DNA of 64,000 nucleotides from Longimicrobiales bacterium (GTDB lineage: Bacteria; Gemmatimonadota; Gemmatimonadetes; Longimicrobiales; Gaopeijiaceae): the NCBI GenBank assembly GCA_028823235.1, contig JAPKBW010000005.1, positions 1 through 64,000 of the forward strand. Reading direction: 5' to 3'. The position numbers were made by a program, and so were the translations under genes. Positions within the stretch are counted from its first letter, which is position 1, and each line of letters starts with the position of its first letter. This document shows positions 26,301 to 34,115 of this stretch, piece after piece. The notes below the pieces were generated by a model, which saw nothing but the letters and a program-made list of their open reading frames with translations, made no database searches and had not been told where the DNA came from.

Positions 26301-26485
26301 ACCGTCTCTGTGACTCGACCGTGACTGACGAAGACCACAGCGTAGTCTCGGGCCACGAGTTCCAGAGCGAGTTGGGCGCTCCGCTGACCTCCCCCCGTGT
26401 CATGCATGGGATTAGCCGAGAGAATCACTGCCCGGCGCCGTGCTCCGCTAGCAGCAGCCGCCAACCTGTCCAGGAGAGTGTTCAC
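23363..26485 (-). CDS. Three-domain glycosyltransferase, GT4-GT2-GT4
   Basis: A 1040-residue protein with three glycosyltransferase modules. Residues 1-370 are a GT-B (GT4-like) unit (GGGQRSAQLALELVARDY; ELLPNAFN; FVAAGLPVAGPD). Residues about 378-620 are a GT2 unit (SAVIPLYNHERWIGEAIDS, VVDDGSLDSS, LNSDDAFEP). Residues about 680-1040 are a GT4 unit (VIPNAIHPGR, CSIGRVTEQKNPFGLL, the E-x7-E region SEAAWSGLPLVLSETGG). No membrane helix or signal is seen, so it acts in the cytoplasm, probably building an O-antigen, capsule or glycoprotein chain in several steps. A 40-codon reading frame precedes it by 9 bases. Confidence 0.9.
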   Translation of the reverse strand: MNTLLDRLAAAASGARRRAVILSANPMHDTGGGQRSAQLALELVARDYAVVFVSHGRVTETVDLALCYEQPRLVEMSLDTALDPDVVSALNTFVSEPGSLVITQVPVREWTPFVLTAREKGAATVYDCIDRWDSELGWGWYQSENEAELARDSEYLVASAYELVDHIERLSGRETELLPNAFNARLFTKEALRAERPDDLPEAERIALYVGALWGSWLDWDLVKRSAQAHPRTAFVFVGDRRREGRGLPANCHFLGLKPQTDLPSYLGHADLAFLPWRVSDVTRATSPLKIYEFVAAGLPVAGPDIEPLRGIPGVRRATDEMDFVDLVGRVRRSTTTPAVATKMHRFSAANSWGARVERILEMTEHRVVEAPAVHTGATLSAVIPLYNHERWIGEAIDSVRDQTLPASELIVVDDGSLDSSRDVLEAHRFTGLRSIYQENRGAHFALNRAIALSKGDYIAVLNSDDAFEPERLEHAWGVTRATGAALLCGSVRLVGADGAGVDPAHPISRWYREARELAQTAPSFAAALKKHNVAVTTSNFFFHRALWEALGGFAAYRYTHDYDFLLRAMQLCPERVVYEDSLTDVRYRVHASNTILESQARGDEERREMFRAVAQSGRGIMSRVGRRASARAIGVAVEKNSLLSLPRYTDASVPKPALRAGIVVRSLGTGGLEEVVALLAQALPAAGVSASLLCSHEGGPIADRLTNAGVDVTIGGGRASSCAEWAKSRNLDVVSSHFAPLETVSALADTGVPVVETIQNTYAWFRDSEWQEERRRIDRLAGVVAVSEGVAEYYQRHTDRQSLRVIPNAIHPGRVASAPRAFARRRYGLSPDDVVFCSIGRVTEQKNPFGLLAGFEQAVVRSPGLLLLLVGPDDKSARVNTLKRRFPDLFSSGAVRHIGPVEDVGTVLSAADGFVSNSFYEGWSVAASEAAWSGLPLVLSETGGSAELVGEHGERGILVPNPCGSLFDVTQDTMRDPSSLAGEVNEAAVADALVGIAEAASAWKERRPGICSFARESLGPSRIAAQYAECFREVVGRGA

Positions 26486-26494
26486 GTTAGCTCC

Positions 26495-26617
26495 CTATCC
26501 AACCGGGATGAGACCTTCTCTGCCGAGGTAGATCGACTCGGGGTCGGGAATGAACGAATAGCCATCGCGGACGTGCTCCAGATGTTCACGAACATGCGAA
26601 AAGTGCGGAATTTTCAT
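26495..26617 (-). CDS. 40-residue conserved-looking peptide before the glycosyltransferase
   Basis: The ATG at 26617 has a strong AAAGGA ribosome site 5 bases upstream. The product begins MKIPHFSHVREHLEHVRDGY and ends with SIYLGREGLIPVG, and the stop is 9 bases before the large glycosyltransferase start. Composition is protein-like, with a basic/histidine helix and no signal peptide. I do not recognise it. It may be a small partner of the glycosyltransferase or a coupling leader. Confidence 0.55.
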   Translation of the reverse strand: MKIPHFSHVREHLEHVRDGYSFIPDPESIYLGREGLIPVG

Positions 26618-26814
26618 GCAATTCCTTTCTGGGGTCCGCGGCTTAGGCGGGAGCTTCGCTGGTGGGCCCGGTCGAGAATCAGAACACGACCCTAAACCTT
26701 GCAGGACTCGGGCCACAAGCCCATTCCCGCTTGCGATCTGATCGGGGACAACGTTTGTTTCCGGTGGCCGCCTGCCGTACGACAACTCTCGACCCCATAG
26801 ACGCTCCTACGCAC

Positions 26815-28317
26815 GTGATAGAACTCGTCGAGCGAGCCGGACGCTACCCCGACCGTACAGCCCTCCTCGCTCCCGAGGGGGCGTTCTCTTACGACGACTT
26901 GCTGAGGGTGTCGGGTGCAGCGGCAACCCGACTGCTCGCTGGAAGGGACGACTTGGCTGGAGCGCGGGTCTGCTACCTGGTTCCCCCGGGCTGGGACCAC
27001 ACAGTCGCGCAGTGGAGCATCTGGCGCGCGGGTGGTCTGGCTGTACCCCTCGCGACTTCACACCCGCCCGCGGAACTGAGACACGTCCTTGACGACGCCG
27101 AACCCGAGGCGATGATCGTTCACCCAACGCTGCTCGGCCGCGTGGAGGCCGTGGCCGCCGAGCGACGCCTCCCTGTACTTCAGACGCCGGCCCTGCTCGC
27201 GGAAGGAGCCGCGGCCCCCCTACCGCGGGTCGACGAGTCTCGACCCGCGTTGATGCTTTACACATCGGGCACGACAGGCCGACCGAAAGGAGTCGTCCTA
27301 AGTCACTCGAATGTTCGTGCTCAGATCGAGTCGCTGAGCGAGGCGTGGGGATGGCAGGAGGACGACCACATCATTCTGCATCTCCCGCTCCATCACGTGC
27401 ATGGCATCGTGAACGTGCTCTGCTCCGCGCTCTGGAACGGCGCCACGTGTGAGGTGCTGCCCAGGTTCCGGGCGATCGACGTATGGGAGCGCCTGGCTCG
27501 GGCAGATGCGACGCTCTACATGGCGGTCCCCACCGTGTACCGACGTCTTATCGACGCATGGGATGCTGCGGACCTCAATACACGGGAGGCCTGGACGGCT
27601 GGCGCGCGCGCGTGCCGCTTGATGGTATCGGGATCGGCTGCATTGCCCGTCCCGACGTTTGAACGCTGGGAGACGCTGACGCAACATCGGCTCCTGGAGC
27701 GTTACGGAATGACCGAAATCGGGATGGGACTTTCGAACCCACTTGAGGGTGAGCGTCGGCCGGGGTACGTCGGAACGCCGCTTCCGCAGGTCGCGGCTCG
27801 ACTCGTGGACGATGACGAGCAACCGGTGGAGGACGGCGCCTCCGGCCACATTCAGATCCGTGGCCCGGCCATATTTTCGGAGTACTGGCGTCGTCCAGAA
27901 GAAACGAACGATGCCTTCACCGCCGACGGCTGGTTCAGAACCGGCGACCAGGCAGTAGTTGAGGACGGCGCCTGGCGTATTCTGGGACGGAGCAGCGTCG
28001 ATATCCTGAAAACGGGTGGAGAAAAGATCTCAGCACTTGAGATCGAAGAAGTTCTCCGCTCCCACGATGCGGTGTCCGATTGCGCGGTGGTGGGCATCCC
28101 TGACGTAGACTGGGGCGACCGGGTCTGCGTGGCGGTGGTGTTGACCGATCAGGCCACGATCACCCCTGAGGAACTTCGATCATTTGCGAAGAGCCGCCTC
28201 GCACCCTACAAAGTGCCCAAGGACGTTCAACTCGTGGACGGCCTCCCACGCAACGCCATGGGGAAAGTGACCAAACCCGCGGTGCGTGACCTCTTTGCTC
28301 CGGAAAACGACGAATGA
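26815..28317 (+). CDS. Acyl-CoA synthetase, MatB/ACSF3-like
   Basis: A 500-residue ANL-superfamily enzyme that activates a carboxylic acid via acyl-AMP to acyl-CoA. Motifs in order are YTSGTTGRPKGVVLSHSN (P-loop), LPLHHVHGI, RYGMTEIGM, WFRTGDQAVVE, GRSSVDILKTGGEKIS (hinge) and PRNAMGKVTK with the catalytic lysine. LPLHHVHG and RYGMTEIGM match malonyl-CoA synthetases, so a malonate-type substrate is likely but not proven. I prefer the GTG at 26815 (HVIELVERAG): it gives the usual length and leaves 197 bases for divergent promoters. The stop overlaps the symporter start as ATGA. Confidence 0.83.
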   Translation: MIELVERAGRYPDRTALLAPEGAFSYDDLLRVSGAAATRLLAGRDDLAGARVCYLVPPGWDHTVAQWSIWRAGGLAVPLATSHPPAELRHVLDDAEPEAMIVHPTLLGRVEAVAAERRLPVLQTPALLAEGAAAPLPRVDESRPALMLYTSGTTGRPKGVVLSHSNVRAQIESLSEAWGWQEDDHIILHLPLHHVHGIVNVLCSALWNGATCEVLPRFRAIDVWERLARADATLYMAVPTVYRRLIDAWDAADLNTREAWTAGARACRLMVSGSAALPVPTFERWETLTQHRLLERYGMTEIGMGLSNPLEGERRPGYVGTPLPQVAARLVDDDEQPVEDGASGHIQIRGPAIFSEYWRRPEETNDAFTADGWFRTGDQAVVEDGAWRILGRSSVDILKTGGEKISALEIEEVLRSHDAVSDCAVVGIPDVDWGDRVCVAVVLTDQATITPEELRSFAKSRLAPYKVPKDVQLVDGLPRNAMGKVTKPAVRDLFAPENDE

Positions 28318-29792
28318 TCGAAGCCGTTCTGGCAAACCTGCGTGAGTACTGGATGGTTTACACCCTCCTCGTGCTCTATTCGGTCATGCTCGCGCATCAT
28401 GCGTGGACCGGGAAAAAAGAAACCAAGAACCTGGCCGACTACTACGTCGGTGGGCGCAACATGGGTGGCTGGACCATCGGTCTCTCGTTCTTCGCCACCT
28501 ATGCCAGCACAAACTCATTTGTGGGCTTTAGCGGTCGCACCTATGCGTGGGGCCTGCCATGGCTCCTCTTCATTCCCACCGCCGTCGCCTTCAGCCTGTT
28601 CTCGTGGATCGTAGTCGCACCACGACTTCGGAGCTTCACTGCGGCGATGGACTCGCTCACGATCCCGGACTTCATTGGCTTCCGCTTCGGGAGCACCCCG
28701 GCACGGGTCTTCGCCGCCCTCATCGTGATCGCGGCTTCGTTCTTCTACATGACCGCCGTCTTCAAGGGGATTGGCAACCTTCTCGAGGTCTTTCTCGAGA
28801 TCCCCTACAAGGTCTCCATCGTCATCGTCTTCTTCGTGGTCATGACCTACACGATGATCGGCGGCTTCATCAGTGTGGTGAAGACAGATGCGGTCCAGGG
28901 CGTGGTCATGATATTCGCAGCGCTCCTACTCTTCTTCGGAACTGTGGACGCAGCCGGTGGTTTCGCCTCCGCGCTGGAGGTCAGAAATCAGCCCGGTGGG
29001 GAGGAGCTCTTCACTTGGGGAGGCGGCGTCACGATTCCGCTTCTCATTGGCACCATGGTCGCCGGGCTCGTGAAGTTCGCGGTGGAGCCCCGACAGCTGT
29101 CGCGCTTCTTCGCCCTGGAAGGGGAGAAAGCCATGCGTACCGGGATGTGGGTCTCGTCACTCACGTTCGCCGGAGTTTTCTCTCTCCTCATTCCCGTTGG
29201 CATTTACGCACGAAAAATCTTCCCGACGGGGATCGAGGATACCGATCTGGTGGTGCCCACCCTCCTCTCCGAGGTCTTCGGGCAGGGCACGAGTTCATTC
29301 CTTCTCGTCGCTATGGTCGCGGCTGCCATGTCCTCCCTCGACAGCGTTCTGTTGGTCATGGCGTCGACCACCGAGCGCGACGTGGTGTCCGTCGTGCGGC
29401 CGGGGCGAACAGAGGCTCAGGAGATGTTCTGGACGAAGGGCTGGGTCGCACTCTTCGCATTCATCACGATGCTGATCTCGCTGAACCCACCGGGAGGCAT
29501 CGTCGAACTGACAGCCTTCAGCGGCGCTCTCTACGGTGCGTGTTTCTTCCCAGCGCTCGTCCTGGGGCTGCACTGGAAGCGCGGAAACGGGCAGGCCGTG
29601 ATTGCTTCGTTCATCGTTGGGATCGTTGTACTCCTTGGATGGACGTTCCTTCCGGGTTCGGAGGTGATCCACCAGATCTTCCCGGCCATGCTCCTTTCGA
29701 CTGCGGCATATGTCGGCCTCTCAATCTCGGGAGAAGACGGCGCGAACGATCAGGTCGCGCAGCTGTTGGATGAAGCTGGAGCTCGACCATGA
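28314..29792 (+). CDS. Sodium:solute symporter (SSS family)
   Basis: A 492-residue transporter with about 13 hydrophobic segments. The N-terminus has LADYYVGGRNMGGWTIGLSFFATYASTNSFVGF, typical of SSS TM1-2, and GGFISVVKTDAVQGVVM is the characteristic mid-family signature. AAAMSSLDSVLLVMASTTERDV is the TM8/Na2-site region. It imports an organic acid, amino acid or similar solute with sodium. It overlaps the acyl-CoA synthetase stop by 4 bases, so the pair probably imports and activates the same carboxylate. Confidence 0.9.
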   Translation: MIEAVLANLREYWMVYTLLVLYSVMLAHHAWTGKKETKNLADYYVGGRNMGGWTIGLSFFATYASTNSFVGFSGRTYAWGLPWLLFIPTAVAFSLFSWIVVAPRLRSFTAAMDSLTIPDFIGFRFGSTPARVFAALIVIAASFFYMTAVFKGIGNLLEVFLEIPYKVSIVIVFFVVMTYTMIGGFISVVKTDAVQGVVMIFAALLLFFGTVDAAGGFASALEVRNQPGGEELFTWGGGVTIPLLIGTMVAGLVKFAVEPRQLSRFFALEGEKAMRTGMWVSSLTFAGVFSLLIPVGIYARKIFPTGIEDTDLVVPTLLSEVFGQGTSSFLLVAMVAAAMSSLDSVLLVMASTTERDVVSVVRPGRTEAQEMFWTKGWVALFAFITMLISLNPPGGIVELTAFSGALYGACFFPALVLGLHWKRGNGQAVIASFIVGIVVLLGWTFLPGSEVIHQIFPAMLLSTAAYVGLSISGEDGANDQVAQLLDEAGARP

Positions 29793-29868
29793 GGTCCGGG
29801 ACCCCGAAGCAGTTTTCGCAGGTAGCAGGTAGCTCTGTCGCGACACCGCCGAACTTCCCGGATGCACC

Positions 29869-31479
29869 GTGAGCACGCTCGCACTCGCTGATCAGCAATC
29901 CACGATTCTGGCCTCACTACGACGACTAAAGGGTCGTGGTACCGTAGGCGATGTCATGGCAGATTCCGGCCTCGGCGCTGAACCCGCCCGGGCTGGCCTG
30001 AAGGCCCTTCTCGAGACTCATCGAGGGCATCTCGCCGTCGCTGACTCGGGCGAACTCGTATACGAGTTTGACCCCAAACTGATCGAACGCGGCACTGAGC
30101 CCGTCCTGTCGCGGATTGCGGGAAGCTTCAAACGGGCTGTGCACGTCGCGTTCAAGGTTTCGATCGTAACGATGCTCGTCGTCTACTTCGTAATTTTTGT
30201 GGTCCTCATGATCATGGCGCTTACGAGGGGTGGGGGACGCGGGTCGAACAACCGGGGGAGCGGGGGCTTCGGAGGAGGAGGAGGAGGAGGACACGGCATG
30301 GGCTTACACTCCTTCTACTGGATCTGGGGACCCCGCTGGCGGGTCGACAGACCCTATTACGGGCACAGATGGGAGAGCACACTCGACAAGGAAGATAGAG
30401 TGCCGTTCTACAAGAAGGTCTTCGCATTTGTCTTTGGGCCCGATCGCCCGACGCCTACCCAGCAGCAGCTCGACCGCGCCAAGCTCAGGCTGATACGTGC
30501 ACGGCATGGCGTGCTCACGACCGCAGAGTTGGTAGAGCACACGGGTTCGACCTTCGACGAGGCAGAAAGCGATCTGGCCCGGATGGTCGGCGCCTATGAC
30601 GGTGAGCCGCTCGCGTCACCGAATGGTGAGGTGGTCTACGTCTTCCCGGGCATCATGGCGTCGGTCGACGACCGTCGCCCGGCTCGGGAGCCGAATCCCG
30701 CCTGGTTGCGGCTCGAACACCCCCAAGAGCTTACAGGCAACACTGCGAGATCAAATGCTATGGTCGCCGGTATGAACAGCTTCACGCTCGCGGCCGCCGC
30801 CAGCGCACCGTTGTTCATATTTCCGCGCTTAGGTATCGGCGGCCCAGAAGCATTCGTCGCCCTAGTCTTGGTTCCTGTCGGCTACAGCTTTCTGTTCTTT
30901 GCGGGGCCGCTCATGCGTATGACTGGGGTGGTACTGGAGAACCGGCGACGGCGGCTTCGAAACGTGCGTCGCCTGCTGGTCGGCCTGATCTACGGCAGAG
31001 CGCTGGACGGAGACAAGCCGGTTCGTGAGTCCGAGGTGTTCAGTTTCCTCAAGAGTCGCCTGCCGGTTCGGTCCGTTTCCGAGGCCGAAGCCACGTCGGT
31101 GCTCCGCTCGATCACAGCAGAAGTGGATGCCAATGTCTCCACGGATGACAAGGGCGCACTCCAATACACATTCGGTGAGATACGTGCCCAATTCGCTGCC
31201 AGCGAAGCCCTACGAAGCAAACTACGCCTAGAGCGGAAAAGTATCGGTGACATCGTATTCTCGACCGCTGATACAGAGGAGACCGAGGGACAGCGCGACC
31301 TAGCTCTGTTCGACCAAACCCTCCTCGAGCTCGACGTGTCGCTTGATCGCAACCTGCCCAGCTTGGATCGCGTCTCGTTCGAGGACGACTTCTCGCTTGT
31401 CGATTTCGACGAGCAATTGAGGAATCGCGATAAAACCCGACTACTAACCGCTGATCAAGCGCAGGACCTCTATGGGTGA
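29869..31479 (+). CDS. Membrane protein with three winged-helix-like repeats
   Basis: A 536-residue protein I do not recognise as a named family. Three similar modules occur at about 8-68, 200-260 and 372-436. Each has helices with a basic or polar turn, and they end in GELVYEFD, GEVVYVFP and GALQYTFG, like winged-helix folds with a terminal wing. A membrane helix (95-117) and a glycine-rich linker (121-143) separate modules 1 and 2. Two hydrophobic segments (303-318 and 328-346) separate 2 and 3. The acidic tail lies on a 43-base direct repeat whose second copy supplies the stop codon. The start is GTG without a clear ribosome site. Possibly a membrane-anchored sensor or scaffold. Confidence 0.7.
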   Translation: MSTLALADQQSTILASLRRLKGRGTVGDVMADSGLGAEPARAGLKALLETHRGHLAVADSGELVYEFDPKLIERGTEPVLSRIAGSFKRAVHVAFKVSIVTMLVVYFVIFVVLMIMALTRGGGRGSNNRGSGGFGGGGGGGHGMGLHSFYWIWGPRWRVDRPYYGHRWESTLDKEDRVPFYKKVFAFVFGPDRPTPTQQQLDRAKLRLIRARHGVLTTAELVEHTGSTFDEAESDLARMVGAYDGEPLASPNGEVVYVFPGIMASVDDRRPAREPNPAWLRLEHPQELTGNTARSNAMVAGMNSFTLAAAASAPLFIFPRLGIGGPEAFVALVLVPVGYSFLFFAGPLMRMTGVVLENRRRRLRNVRRLLVGLIYGRALDGDKPVRESEVFSFLKSRLPVRSVSEAEATSVLRSITAEVDANVSTDDKGALQYTFGEIRAQFAASEALRSKLRLERKSIGDIVFSTADTEETEGQRDLALFDQTLLELDVSLDRNLPSLDRVSFEDDFSLVDFDEQLRNRDKTRLLTADQAQDLYG

Positions 31480-31513
31480 CATCGTATTCTCGACCGCTGA
31501 TGCAGAGGAGACC
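31242..31513. repeat. Pair of 43-bp direct repeats, 229 bp apart
   Basis: TAT-GGTGACATCGTATTC (one variable base after TAT) and a CGACCGCTGAT-CAGAGGAGACC continuation appear at 31242-31284 and 31471-31513, with two mismatches. The first copy is coding. The second is out of frame and supplies the TGA of the 536-residue protein and a GAGGAG upstream of the next lipoprotein gene. Confidence 0.85.
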
Positions 31514-31524
31514 CGGCGATCCTG

Positions 31525-31920
31525 ATGATTCGAGTGCTGGCATTAGTGGCATTTTCATTAGTGTCTCACGCGTGTGGGGTAGGGAACACAGTGCGAAACC
31601 CATTCGATGGCCCCGCGGTAGCGGGCTCTAACGCCACCGACAATCCGATTCGCATCGAGGTCCAGAACCGCAATTTCAATGACGTAACGGTCTGGACCAG
31701 CCGCACGGGCCGCCGCCTCCGACTTGGCCAAGTGACGGGCAAGACCGATAAGACTTTCACGGTCGGATGGAACGTGGCACTGCCCATTCAGTTCGACATT
31801 GATGTCACCGGTGGTCGAGCCTGCACGACCGCCAGCATCCCGGTAGATCGGAACGCAGTGGTGTGGATCGCCATACCAACTGCTGTAGGGAATCAGCCAT
31901 GCAGGGTCGGGAGGCGATGA
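31525..31920 (+). CDS. Lipoprotein, paralogue 1 of a tandem pair
   Basis: A 131-residue predicted lipoprotein: n-region MIR, hydrophobic core VLALVAFSL, lipobox VSHAC. The mature part has a beta-sandwich-like pattern, IRIEVQNRNFNDVTVWTSR and LGQVTGKTDKTFTVGW, with a Cys pair (ACTTASI ... QPC). I know no function. The downstream gene encodes a relative with the same order: VQNRNF-DV, LG-VTGK-D, FT-W, CTT and a final C. The stop overlaps that gene's start (ATGA), so both are translated together and exported to the envelope. Confidence 0.75.
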   Translation: MIRVLALVAFSLVSHACGVGNTVRNPFDGPAVAGSNATDNPIRIEVQNRNFNDVTVWTSRTGRRLRLGQVTGKTDKTFTVGWNVALPIQFDIDVTGGRACTTASIPVDRNAVVWIAIPTAVGNQPCRVGRR

Positions 31921-32306
31921 TGAGGATCCCACAAATTGCTGCGGTTCTTTGCGCGGCGCTCATTGTAACCTTGGCTGCGTGCGCTTCCCCGAAAAGGAGC
32001 GATGCACCACGGCCTTTTGTCGAAGCTCGGCCGAGTACGGTCCAACTGCTCGTCCAGAATCGGAATTTCTCCGATGTACGGCTGTATGCGGAGCGCCACG
32101 GCACGCGGAAGGCACTGGGGACAGTCACGGGGAAGCAAGATGCCGAATTCACCCTGGACTGGCCGGGACACGACCCGCTTCAGATCGTCATCGACATGGT
32201 AGCGGGCCCGAGGTGTACGACCCCCGAGATGCTCGTGGACCCAGGAGACATTCTCGAACTTCAAATCGCGGTTGTCTTTTCAGACACGACCTGTCGACGG
32301 GGCTAG
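31917..32306 (+). CDS. Lipoprotein, paralogue 2 of a tandem pair
   Basis: A 129-residue predicted lipoprotein starting at ATGATG, preceded by GGGAGG. The signal peptide is MMRIPQIAAVLCAALIVTLA and the lipobox is LAAC. The mature domain aligns with the upstream paralogue: LLVQNRNFSDVRLY, LGTVTGKQDAEFTLDW, IVIDM-GPRCTT and a C-terminal C. The shared core of about 85 residues suggests a small beta-sandwich stabilised by one disulfide, made twice by tandem duplication. Function unknown. I prefer 31917 to an in-frame upstream ATG at 31863 that overlaps paralogue 1. Confidence 0.75.
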   Translation: MMRIPQIAAVLCAALIVTLAACASPKRSDAPRPFVEARPSTVQLLVQNRNFSDVRLYAERHGTRKALGTVTGKQDAEFTLDWPGHDPLQIVIDMVAGPRCTTPEMLVDPGDILELQIAVVFSDTTCRRG

Positions 32307-32334
32307 GCACTCGCAAGGTCAGTCGTACGACAAG

Positions 32335-33522
32335 TCAGTCATACAGCAAGTAGGGCTCGACCGAGGCTTCAAACGCCTCGATTTCAGTCTCCACCCCAGC
32401 GAAGATGTCGTCGACCGAAGCCCCCGCATCGATTCCGAGTCGCAGCCCATCGTTGCCCCACAAGATATCGATCGGGGGGGTCACTTCTTCGTATTCGTAC
32501 GGGGGGGACCGCCAGGCAAACGCATCGCCCGCCAGGCGACGGCACGCAGAAAAGAGGGCCACGGTCGCGCGAACCGAACGGAACGAATCGCGATCGGTAA
32601 CATGGAGCTGGCCTCCTCCACACACTTTGCCTGCGTACTTCTGGAAGGTCGGTTCAAAATGAGCCGGCCGCAGAACGACTCCCGCACCCAAGTGACTGCC
32701 AGATTGGTCCTGAAGCTCAGCCGCGAGAGCCTGGGGATTCAGATAAGGTGCTCCGAATAGTTCAAACGGGCGGGTCGTGCCGCGCCCCTCTGACAGATTG
32801 GTACCCTCTACCAGAACCATCCCTGGATACACGTCGCAGGAGTCAGGTGTCGGCAAGTTCGGACTCGGAAGCACCCAAGGCAGCCCTGTGTCCGTCCAGT
32901 GCATCCATCGACGCCACCCCTCGCACGTCACGACCTCCAGTTCGCAGCCTATGCCACGCTCCTCATTCAACCATCGGGCCAGTTCACCGGCGGTGAGCGC
33001 GTGACGCAGTGGAATGGGGTGGAGCCCCACGAACGACTCAAAGCCTGGTCGCAAGATGGCCCCCTCTCGAACGATCCCTCCAATGGGGTTCGGACGATCG
33101 AGTACGACGAAGCGCACACCCGCCTCGGCACACGCTTCCATCGCTAGCGCCATGGTCCAGACAAACGTGTACACGCGCACCCCTACGTCCTGCAGATCGA
33201 AGATGAGTGCATCGAGTCCGTCCAGCATCTCCGATGACGGCTTACGCACTTTGCTATAGAGAGAGTGCACCGGCAGATCCGTCACTGGATCTCGGTAATG
33301 ATCGGACTCGATCATATTGTCCTGCTTCTCACCTCGGGCGCCGTGCTGGGGGCCAAATAGTCGGTCGATCTCGAAACCCGACGCCGAAAGTGCATCGACC
33401 GAGAAGGCCAACTCCGACGTCACGGACGCCGGATGGAGCACGAGTCCGAGCTTCAGATCGCGCAGGCTCGCTCCGTCGGAGAGAACGCGATCCACGCCGT
33501 GGCGCACTTTGGCCCTAGTCAC
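32335..33522 (-). CDS. DUF1343 protein, NamZ-like exo-N-acetylmuramidase
   Basis: A 395-residue protein with DUF1343 hallmarks: LGLVLHPASV, LFGPQHGARGEKQDNM, LIFDLQDVGVRVYTFVWTM, VLDRPNPIGG, LPWVLPSPNLPT and EGTNLSEGRGTTRPFELFGAP. NamZ of this family removes terminal N-acetylmuramic acid from peptidoglycan fragments. I see no clear signal peptide, so it may act in the cytoplasm on imported muropeptides, or its secretion signal is atypical. The GTG start overlaps the stop of the cyclophilin gene, making it the third gene of a coupled unit. Confidence 0.87.
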   Translation of the reverse strand: MTRAKVRHGVDRVLSDGASLRDLKLGLVLHPASVTSELAFSVDALSASGFEIDRLFGPQHGARGEKQDNMIESDHYRDPVTDLPVHSLYSKVRKPSSEMLDGLDALIFDLQDVGVRVYTFVWTMALAMEACAEAGVRFVVLDRPNPIGGIVREGAILRPGFESFVGLHPIPLRHALTAGELARWLNEERGIGCELEVVTCEGWRRWMHWTDTGLPWVLPSPNLPTPDSCDVYPGMVLVEGTNLSEGRGTTRPFELFGAPYLNPQALAAELQDQSGSHLGAGVVLRPAHFEPTFQKYAGKVCGGGQLHVTDRDSFRSVRATVALFSACRRLAGDAFAWRSPPYEYEEVTPPIDILWGNDGLRLGIDAGASVDDIFAGVETEIEAFEASVEPYLLYD

Positions 33523-34115
33523 GATAGACGCCGGATCGATTCAATTTGGACCGGCTCGATCAGGCGCTGTCCTTCGATGGCCCCGGCCTGGATTTGTCGA
33601 ACGATATCCATTCCCTCTGTCACTCGACCGAAGACGGCAAAGCCCTGACCGTCGAGATTTCTGTGACCCGCAAAGTCGAGCGAGGGTTGCTCACCGATAC
33701 ACACAAAGAACTGCGAACGAGCGGTATCAGGGCCGGCACGCGCCATGGAAAGCGCCCCGTCCGTGTGACGGAGCCCGGTGTCACTCGTGCGCTCGAGCGC
33801 GATCGGGTCCCGGAGTCGTCCTCGGGTCGCAGGGCCATTCGGCCCACCCTGAATCACCTCGATCCGCACCGAATCGTTGGGCTGATTGTCCATTCTCACC
33901 GCGCGGAAGAAGGATCCTCCATCGAACAGCGCGTCATCGACATAGGTGAGGAAATTTTCGACGGTGACCGGGGCGTGATCAGGATACACCTCAGCGTGAA
34001 TCATTCCGAGAGAGGTCTCGATCTGGACCCTGACGACCGTTCCTTCATTCTGGGCAGCAGCGGGGCTCAACACGCTGGCCCCGGCGACGACGGCCAGGAA
34101 GAGGGACCGAATCAT
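33519..34115 (-). CDS. Secreted cyclophilin-type peptidyl-prolyl isomerase
   Basis: A 198-residue protein with a signal peptide (MIRSLFLAVVAGASVLSPAAAQ). The cyclophilin fold is recognisable: IHAEVYPDHAPVTVENFLTYV, FDGGSFFRAVR (the F-R catalytic region), QGGPNG, GALSMARAGPDTARSQFFVCIGEQPSLDF and FAVFGRVTEGMDIV. It should catalyse proline isomerisation in the periplasm. Both ends overlap neighbours: its ATG overlaps the BNR-protein stop (ATGA) and its TGA overlaps the NamZ start (GTGA). It could help fold the co-translated secreted proteins. Confidence 0.88.
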   Translation of the reverse strand: MIRSLFLAVVAGASVLSPAAAQNEGTVVRVQIETSLGMIHAEVYPDHAPVTVENFLTYVDDALFDGGSFFRAVRMDNQPNDSVRIEVIQGGPNGPATRGRLRDPIALERTSDTGLRHTDGALSMARAGPDTARSQFFVCIGEQPSLDFAGHRNLDGQGFAVFGRVTEGMDIVRQIQAGAIEGQRLIEPVQIESIRRLS

